Source: Cytophagales bacterium (GTDB lineage: Bacteria; Bacteroidota; Bacteroidia; Cytophagales; UBA9547). From it: 9,820 bases of DNA. The notes below the pieces were generated by a model. The model made no database searches. It saw only the letters and a program-made list of their open reading frames with translations, and had not been told where the DNA came from. Below, in pieces: positions 6,445 through 9,820 of this stretch (its first letter is position 1; every line of letters begins with the position of its first letter). The position numbers and the translations under genes were made by a program. Location of the stretch: positions 1 to 9,820 of the forward strand of contig DMUD01000075.1 of NCBI GenBank assembly GCA_003476475.1. The letters are read 5' to 3'.

Positions 6445-7497
6445 TCAATCTTCCAGAGCGCTAGTCATAAATGTATTCTTCAATAGCATCCAAACCAAAA
6501 AGAAAAACAAGCCCCAAGTCAGATATATGAAGTAAAAGTCTCTTGTGTCCTTAAATCTGGTCTCTTTTATTTCGGCTTTCTCATACTTATCTATCTGGGT
6601 AAAAATTTTCTGTAAAGCGTTGTTTGAAGAGGCTCTGTTGTATCTACCTGAAGCAATTCCGGCAATTTGTCGCAAGGTGCTTTCGTTCATCATGTTTTCT
6701 ACATACTGTGTATTTCCAAACATGTCTTTTCCATAAGGCACCCTTCCGTCCTGCCCTACTCCTATGGTGTAAATTTTTATGTTGTAGGCAATGGCCAATT
6801 TGGTAGCCGTAATTGGTTCAATGTTTCCTGCAGTATTTTCGCCGTCACTTATCACAATCATGACTTTTGTTTTCGATTTCGATTCCAACATTCTGTTTGT
6901 AGCAACTGCTATGGCCGAACCTATGGCAGTACCGGGCTTTTGAATCAAATCGTGTTTTACATCGTCGAGATAGGCATACAACAGTTCGTAGTCGGTAGTA
7001 AGGGGGCACATAGAAAAAGCATCGCCGGCAAAAACCACCAACCCAATTCGGTCTTGAAACCTACCTTTAATAAATTTTGTAGCTACTTTTTTGGCTGCTT
7101 CCAAGCGGTTGGGCTTAAAATCTTCGATAAGCATAGACTCGGAAATGTCTAAACAAAGCATGATGTCTATCCCTTCTGAATAAAACTCCACTTGCTCGTT
7201 TGTCTTCTGCGGACGAGCCAACGAAACAAGAATCATGGAAATAAAAAAACAAAAAAAGACATCCGGTATAAAACGGAGCAATGTAATTGGGCTAGATTTG
7301 GCCTGCCTTTTCAAAAAGGCAAATTCCAGTTTCTGACGAAACTTGATATAAATTATCCAACGAAGAACGAAAAGCAGTGGGACAAAAGGAATTAGGTACA
7401 GAAAATTGGAGTTCTCCCAAACAAACCCCTTGAACATGCTTGGATAAAACCATTCAATCGAAAACCATTCCCATATATTTGTGACATGCCCTTTCAT
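6445..7497 (-). CDS. VWA domain membrane protein, BatA-like
   Basis: This is a 350-residue protein with a von Willebrand factor A domain between membrane helices. Hydrophobic helices lie at about 32-50 (FLYLIPFVPLLFVLRWIIY), 78-93 and 322-340. The metal-binding MIDAS set is complete: D117-I-S119-E-S121, T190 in KPGTAIGSA, and D218 in VISDGENT. This order of two N-terminal helices, VWA domain and C-terminal helix is that of BatA/BatB proteins ('Bacteroides aerotolerance'), which work near MoxR ATPases, probably in folding or stress of envelope proteins. The biochemical role is not well known. Its ATG overlaps the stop of the upstream gene as ATGA, so translation is likely coupled, and recF follows after eight bases. 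A later ATG at codon 21 exists, but the first start fits the coupling. The symbol is left empty because BatA and BatB are hard to tell apart without comparison. Confidence 0.85.
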   Translation of the reverse strand: MKGHVTNIWEWFSIEWFYPSMFKGFVWENSNFLYLIPFVPLLFVLRWIIYIKFRQKLEFAFLKRQAKSSPITLLRFIPDVFFCFFISMILVSLARPQKTNEQVEFYSEGIDIMLCLDISESMLIEDFKPNRLEAAKKVATKFIKGRFQDRIGLVVFAGDAFSMCPLTTDYELLYAYLDDVKHDLIQKPGTAIGSAIAVATNRMLESKSKTKVMIVISDGENTAGNIEPITATKLAIAYNIKIYTIGVGQDGRVPYGKDMFGNTQYVENMMNESTLRQIAGIASGRYNRASSNNALQKIFTQIDKYEKAEIKETRFKDTRDFYFIYLTWGLFFFLVWMLLKNTFMTSALED

Positions 7498-8396
7498 CCC
7501 GTTTTCGATTGCTTTGTGTGGTACAACATCACTGCCAATTCACGAAGAGCCAAAAAATCTTGAATAGGCAGTTCATGCTCTCTCCCACTATACATGGCCA
7601 CATCTATATTTCGAAGATTCTTTTTTACATTATCATTTTTCAGATAGCGCCCTATTTCAGAGGAAGTAAATGTAGTGTAAGGCTTTTTTTCCAATTTTTG
7701 AATGTATTTTTTCCAAAGTGAAACGGCCGATTCCATCTGAGAAGGCGAAACCATGTTTTGCAAAATAGCATCGTATTGCTTTAAAAATATTTCATAAGTT
7801 ATTTTTTGGCGATAACGTGCAATTTGCGCCATTATCTTTTTGCCAAATATCCAGAAAGCTGTAAAGAATATGAGCACAAAAACACCCAACACAATGCCTA
7901 GCATTGCATAATTGAAATGAGTATCTAAAACTAAGGAAGTGGTATTGGATTGAAGCTTTAACGTGTCGGACACTACCTTTATTACAGGTACTACCGCCAA
8001 AGAGTCTATATTCGAAAACACTTTCAACGTGTCTTTGCCCTTAATTATCAGCACGGGCATTGTAAGGGCATGTATGCCTTCTATTTCAAAAAGCGACAAG
8101 GTGTACACCGCACTGTCTATACTTTTGGAATTGATGGTAACGGTTGGAAAGTATTTTTTAGAAATAAATTCAAAAGGAGCGTAATTGAAATTTGAATCGG
8201 GAAAAAGTACTTCCTTGTCTGGGGCATGAGTGTAATAAAAAATAGCCTCGACATGTTGGCCTACTTGCACCGAATCAGAAAGAAACTTCAAACGGGGATT
8301 TTGGGCAAATAAGAAACTATGAAAGAATGACAATAAAAAGCCAAAGAAAACAAAGTGATATTTGTTACGTGCTGTATGTAGAAAAAACCAATACAT
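7494..8396 (-). CDS. Signal-peptide membrane protein of the Bat locus (BatD/DUF4381-like layout)
   Basis: This is a 300-residue protein. A signal peptide at about 1-31 (hydrophobic run ending FLFAQN) is followed by a periplasmic region of about 130 residues rich in beta strands. The phrase 'DSVQVGQHVEAIFYYTHAPDK' part-matches the opening of BatD-type Ig-like domains. A membrane helix at about 163-184 (YAMLGIVLGVFVLIFFTAFWIF) leads to a basic, helical cytoplasmic tail. That tail contains WKKYIQKLEKKPYTTFTSSEIGRYL and later NIDVAMYSGRE, which resembles the C-terminal part of DUF4381-type proteins found beside BatA. I infer that it partners the VWA protein encoded directly downstream with an ATGA overlap. 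No enzyme motif is seen. It is first in its string, with a promoter element directly upstream. Confidence 0.7.
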   Translation of the reverse strand: MYWFFLHTARNKYHFVFFGFLLSFFHSFLFAQNPRLKFLSDSVQVGQHVEAIFYYTHAPDKEVLFPDSNFNYAPFEFISKKYFPTVTINSKSIDSAVYTLSLFEIEGIHALTMPVLIIKGKDTLKVFSNIDSLAVVPVIKVVSDTLKLQSNTTSLVLDTHFNYAMLGIVLGVFVLIFFTAFWIFGKKIMAQIARYRQKITYEIFLKQYDAILQNMVSPSQMESAVSLWKKYIQKLEKKPYTTFTSSEIGRYLKNDNVKKNLRNIDVAMYSGREHELPIQDFLALRELAVMLYHTKQSKTG

Positions 8397-8400
8397 AGCA

Positions 8401-8408
8401 CAAAGATA
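8401..8408 (-). promoter_or_regulatory. -7 element before the bat-recF gene string
   Basis: On the minus strand TATCTTTG (8408 down to 8401) matches TAnnTTTG exactly and lies four bases before the ATG at 8396. Transcription would therefore begin at or just inside the start codon. No TTG is seen 17-23 bases upstream, so the -33 box is weak. The site lies between a terminator for cdaA and the first gene of the leftward string, a sensible place for a new transcript. Confidence 0.5.
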
Positions 8409-8462
8409 AATAGCTAAGCGAATTTGTAACAGAGATTATCTTGAGCATTCATGTCGAAATTC

Positions 8463-8488
8463 AAAAAAAACTTTTCCTTTTAGGAAAA
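8463..8488 (-). terminator. Intrinsic terminator over the cdaA stop codon
   Basis: Reading leftward, TTTTCC (8488-8483), a TAAAA loop (8482-8478) and GGAAAA (8477-8472) form a perfect 6-bp stem followed by G and eight T residues (8470-8463). The cdaA stop TAA lies in the loop. The stem is AT-rich and modest, but the T8 run and the position at the end of folP-cdaA support termination here. It would separate this unit from the leftward string beginning at 8396. Confidence 0.65.
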
Positions 8489-9325
8489 CTGAAATCTAGA
8501 TTTCAGTTTAGTACTTTGTTTCAACACCGCAGCGGAAGGAGGAAAAAGTAGCCTGCTCAACTTGGCATGAAGTTCGTTTTCAGGCACATCGTAAAACAAT
8601 TGACCATAGTCTGCAATGGAAATCTTACCGGTTTCTTCAGAAGAAACTACCACCAAACAATCTGAATTTTCGCTAATACCCAAAGCCGAGCGATGGCGTA
8701 GTCCAAGGTTGGTAGGCAAATCGTCCGATTCGGATACAGGCAATATACAACGTGCTGCTTTTATTTTCCCATCAGAAACAATTACAGCGCCATCGTGCAG
8801 AGGACTATATTTGTTGAAGATAGAAAGTAATAGCTTACGCGATATGGCCGCATCTAGCAATTCGCCTGTTTCGGTGTAGTAACGCAAATCGGATGTGCGA
8901 GTAAATATAATAATGGCTCCTGTGTAGGTAGAAGCCATGTTTTTAATGGCTTCAATTGCAGGGCTGATGTCATAATGGGATGCTTTTGCCGGGAAAATTC
9001 TCAATGAAAAAATGGTCTCGATAAAGGAACTTCTACTGAACATGAGAAGAAACCTTCTGATTTCGGGTTGAAACAAAACAATGAGTGAAAGAACCCCAAC
9101 CCCCACAACTCGACCAAAAATGGCGGTTAGCATTTGCATGTCCAATGTTTTGAAAATCAAATAACAAATGTAAAAACCAACGCTACCCACAAATACTTTC
9201 AAGGCAACCGTACCACGCACTAACCTATACATCTGATAAAAGAGAAAGGTAAGCACTGCTATCTCTGCCACATCTACTAACCGCATCTCCAAAAAACCAA
9301 TCTTCACCAAAAAGAGCATTTTCAT
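8480..9325 (-). CDS. cdaA: Diadenylate cyclase, membrane type
   Basis: CdaA condenses two ATP into cyclic di-AMP, a second messenger tied to potassium and osmotic balance and cell-wall state. The 281-residue protein has the family's normal size and order: three membrane helices at about 16-35, 40-60 and 66-86 (the last ending VLFQPEIRR), then a cytoplasmic DAC domain at about 110-260. The catalytic DGA motif (SPLHDGAVIV) is at 178-180 and the ATP-binding RHR motif (LGLRHRSALG) at 210-212; both are intact, so it should be active. Its ATG overlaps the folP stop as ATGA, an arrangement of folP and cdaA that I recall from Bacteroidota. A second in-frame ATG is at codon 3. No cdaR/ybbR or glmM, the Firmicutes partners, lies beside it. 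The unit ends in a hairpin and T8 over the stop codon. Confidence 0.93.
   Translation of the reverse strand: MKMLFLVKIGFLEMRLVDVAEIAVLTFLFYQMYRLVRGTVALKVFVGSVGFYICYLIFKTLDMQMLTAIFGRVVGVGVLSLIVLFQPEIRRFLLMFSRSSFIETIFSLRIFPAKASHYDISPAIEAIKNMASTYTGAIIIFTRTSDLRYYTETGELLDAAISRKLLLSIFNKYSPLHDGAVIVSDGKIKAARCILPVSESDDLPTNLGLRHRSALGISENSDCLVVVSSEETGKISIADYGQLFYDVPENELHAKLSRLLFPPSAAVLKQSTKLKSRFQFS
8486..8509. repeat. Perfect 24-base palindrome in the 3' end of cdaA
   Basis: AAACTGAAATCT is followed at once by its exact reverse complement, centred between 8497 and 8498. In RNA it could form a 10-bp stem with a CTAG loop. It encodes residues of the KLKSRFQFS tail of CdaA and shares three bases (8486-8488) with the 5' arm of the terminator hairpin. 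Confidence 0.9.
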
Positions 9326-9738
9326 TTCAATTCATTTTGGAAGTTCCACTTATTCATTTTGAACATGCTATGCAGTTTTATTGCCTGCATAGCTTCTTTC
9401 ACATCATGTACCCTAAGTATGTGTGCACCATTTTGCAAAGCCACCATGTGCAAGGCAGTAGTGCCGTTCAGGGCATCTGCAGTTTCTACACTCAATGTTT
9501 TACTAATCATCGATTTACGACTTATTCCCACCAAAATTGGGCACTCCAAGATTTTGAATAAAGCTAGATTGTCCAAAAGATAAAAATTCTGATCGGTGGT
9601 TTTTGCAAAACCAAATCCCACATCTAAAATCACGTCAGACACTCCGATTGACAGCAAATTATGCAATTTTTTCTGAAAATAATCTATCAATTCTTGCTCT
9701 CGAAAAAAATAATCACTCGCCAGAGTCACCATTATCAT
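9322..9738 (-). CDS. folP: Dihydropteroate synthase, C-terminal part (5' region interrupted)
   Basis: The visible 138 residues are the second half of DHPS, which joins pABA to hydroxymethyl-dihydropterin diphosphate in folate synthesis. Recognisable elements are ILDVGFGFAKT with catalytic-site D39 (the family has DPGFGFGK, here Pro to Val), PILVGISRKSM with the pterin-binding lysine at 75, and ILRVHDVKEA with the Arg and His that bind diphosphate. The end and the overlap with cdaA are normal. The start is not. A full enzyme has about 270 residues. The ATG at 9738 lies in the middle of the barrel, and an in-frame TAA is present at 9763-9765. The conserved MHxxGxP segment expected near the first residues is replaced by MIMVTLASDY. 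Either the gene is broken or contains a sequence error, or it is a divergent form; a 138-residue protein alone should not fold as a DHPS barrel. Confidence 0.8.
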   Translation of the reverse strand: MIMVTLASDYFFREQELIDYFQKKLHNLLSIGVSDVILDVGFGFAKTTDQNFYLLDNLALFKILECPILVGISRKSMISKTLSVETADALNGTTALHMVALQNGAHILRVHDVKEAMQAIKLHSMFKMNKWNFQNELK

Positions 9739-9765
9739 TTTATCCGAAATGGGCCTTATTTCTTA

Positions 9766-9819
9766 AATGACATTCGCCCATCTATTGGAGCGCAGTTCAT
9801 TTATTACAGCAGAAGAATT
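9766..9819 (-). pseudogene. folP: Possible upstream piece of folP, before an in-frame stop
   Basis: In the same frame as folP, 18 codons upstream of the TAA at 9763-9765 read NSSAVINELRSNRWANVI and stay open to within one base of the window edge. AVINE falls where DHPS has the strand ending in IND (the pterin-contacting Asn). The spacing from there to MIMVTL equals the family's spacing from IND to the MHM strand, about 28 residues. This suggests one gene cut by a stop. An 18-codon open frame is weak evidence by itself, and it could also be the tail of another gene. Confidence 0.35.
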
Positions 9820-9820
9820 A

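Noticed and set aside
6434..6448. TTG start of recF overlapping the VWA stop as TTGA
   Set aside because: ATG at 6436 gives the usual RecF N-terminus. The TTG adds four non-conserved residues, though coupling cannot be fully excluded.
6667..7152. Long plus-strand open frame of 161 codons inside the VWA gene
   Set aside because: It is an antisense shadow of a gene with complete MIDAS residues. It has no promoter or recognisable protein features.
9739..9820. Frameshift as the cause of the missing folP 5' part
   Set aside because: Both other minus-strand frames hold several stops and no DHPS-like residues here. A single in-frame stop fits better.

Overview
The window looks like a piece of a Bacteroidota chromosome, probably Cytophagales or a close relative. 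It is AT-rich, and start codons mostly lack Shine-Dalgarno sequences. Three transcription starts carry the Bacteroidota-type TAnnTTTG -7 element. The gene content is also typical of that phylum: folP-cdaA, recF next to a DUF721 gene, a BatA-type VWA protein, and an ECF sigma factor with a membrane anti-sigma protein that has no zinc motif. The placement is inferred from these traits; no database search was possible.

Left part, plus strand. The window opens inside a GT4-family glycosyltransferase gene that ends at 544. A promoter at 650-677 then precedes an ECF sigma factor gene (712-1251) and a single-pass membrane protein that is probably its anti-sigma factor (1263-2132). A 10-codon lysine-rich mini-ORF lies between the promoter and the sigma gene, and its stop overlaps the sigma start. 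argG (argininosuccinate synthase, 2206-3399) follows with its own -7 element only six bases before the ATG.

Middle, minus strand. Five closely packed genes read leftward from 8396 to 3400: a signal-peptide membrane protein, a BatA-like VWA protein, recF, a DUF721/DciA-like gene and an FMN-dependent glutamate-synthase-like enzyme with an N-terminal membrane helix. Junctions are a 4-base ATGA overlap, then gaps of 8, 6 and 31 bases, so one transcript is plausible. It combines part of a Bat locus with replication/repair genes. Its last gene meets argG tail to tail with no base between the two stop codons.

Right end, minus strand. folP (dihydropteroate synthase, folate synthesis) and cdaA (c-di-AMP synthase) overlap by ATGA and end in a hairpin plus T8 terminator built over the cdaA stop codon. 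Next to it is a perfect 24-base palindrome. The folP reading frame carries an in-frame TAA at 9763-9765 and lacks the usual MHxxGxP segment, so it may be broken, divergent or affected by a sequence error.

No RNA gene, insertion sequence, CRISPR array or phage gene was seen. No stretch over 300 bases lacks a gene. Nothing amounts to an obviously new defence or mobile system. The points most worth a second look are the promoter/start-codon arrangements, the sigma leader mini-ORF, the folP interruption and the bat-recF-dciA-glutamate synthase gene string.
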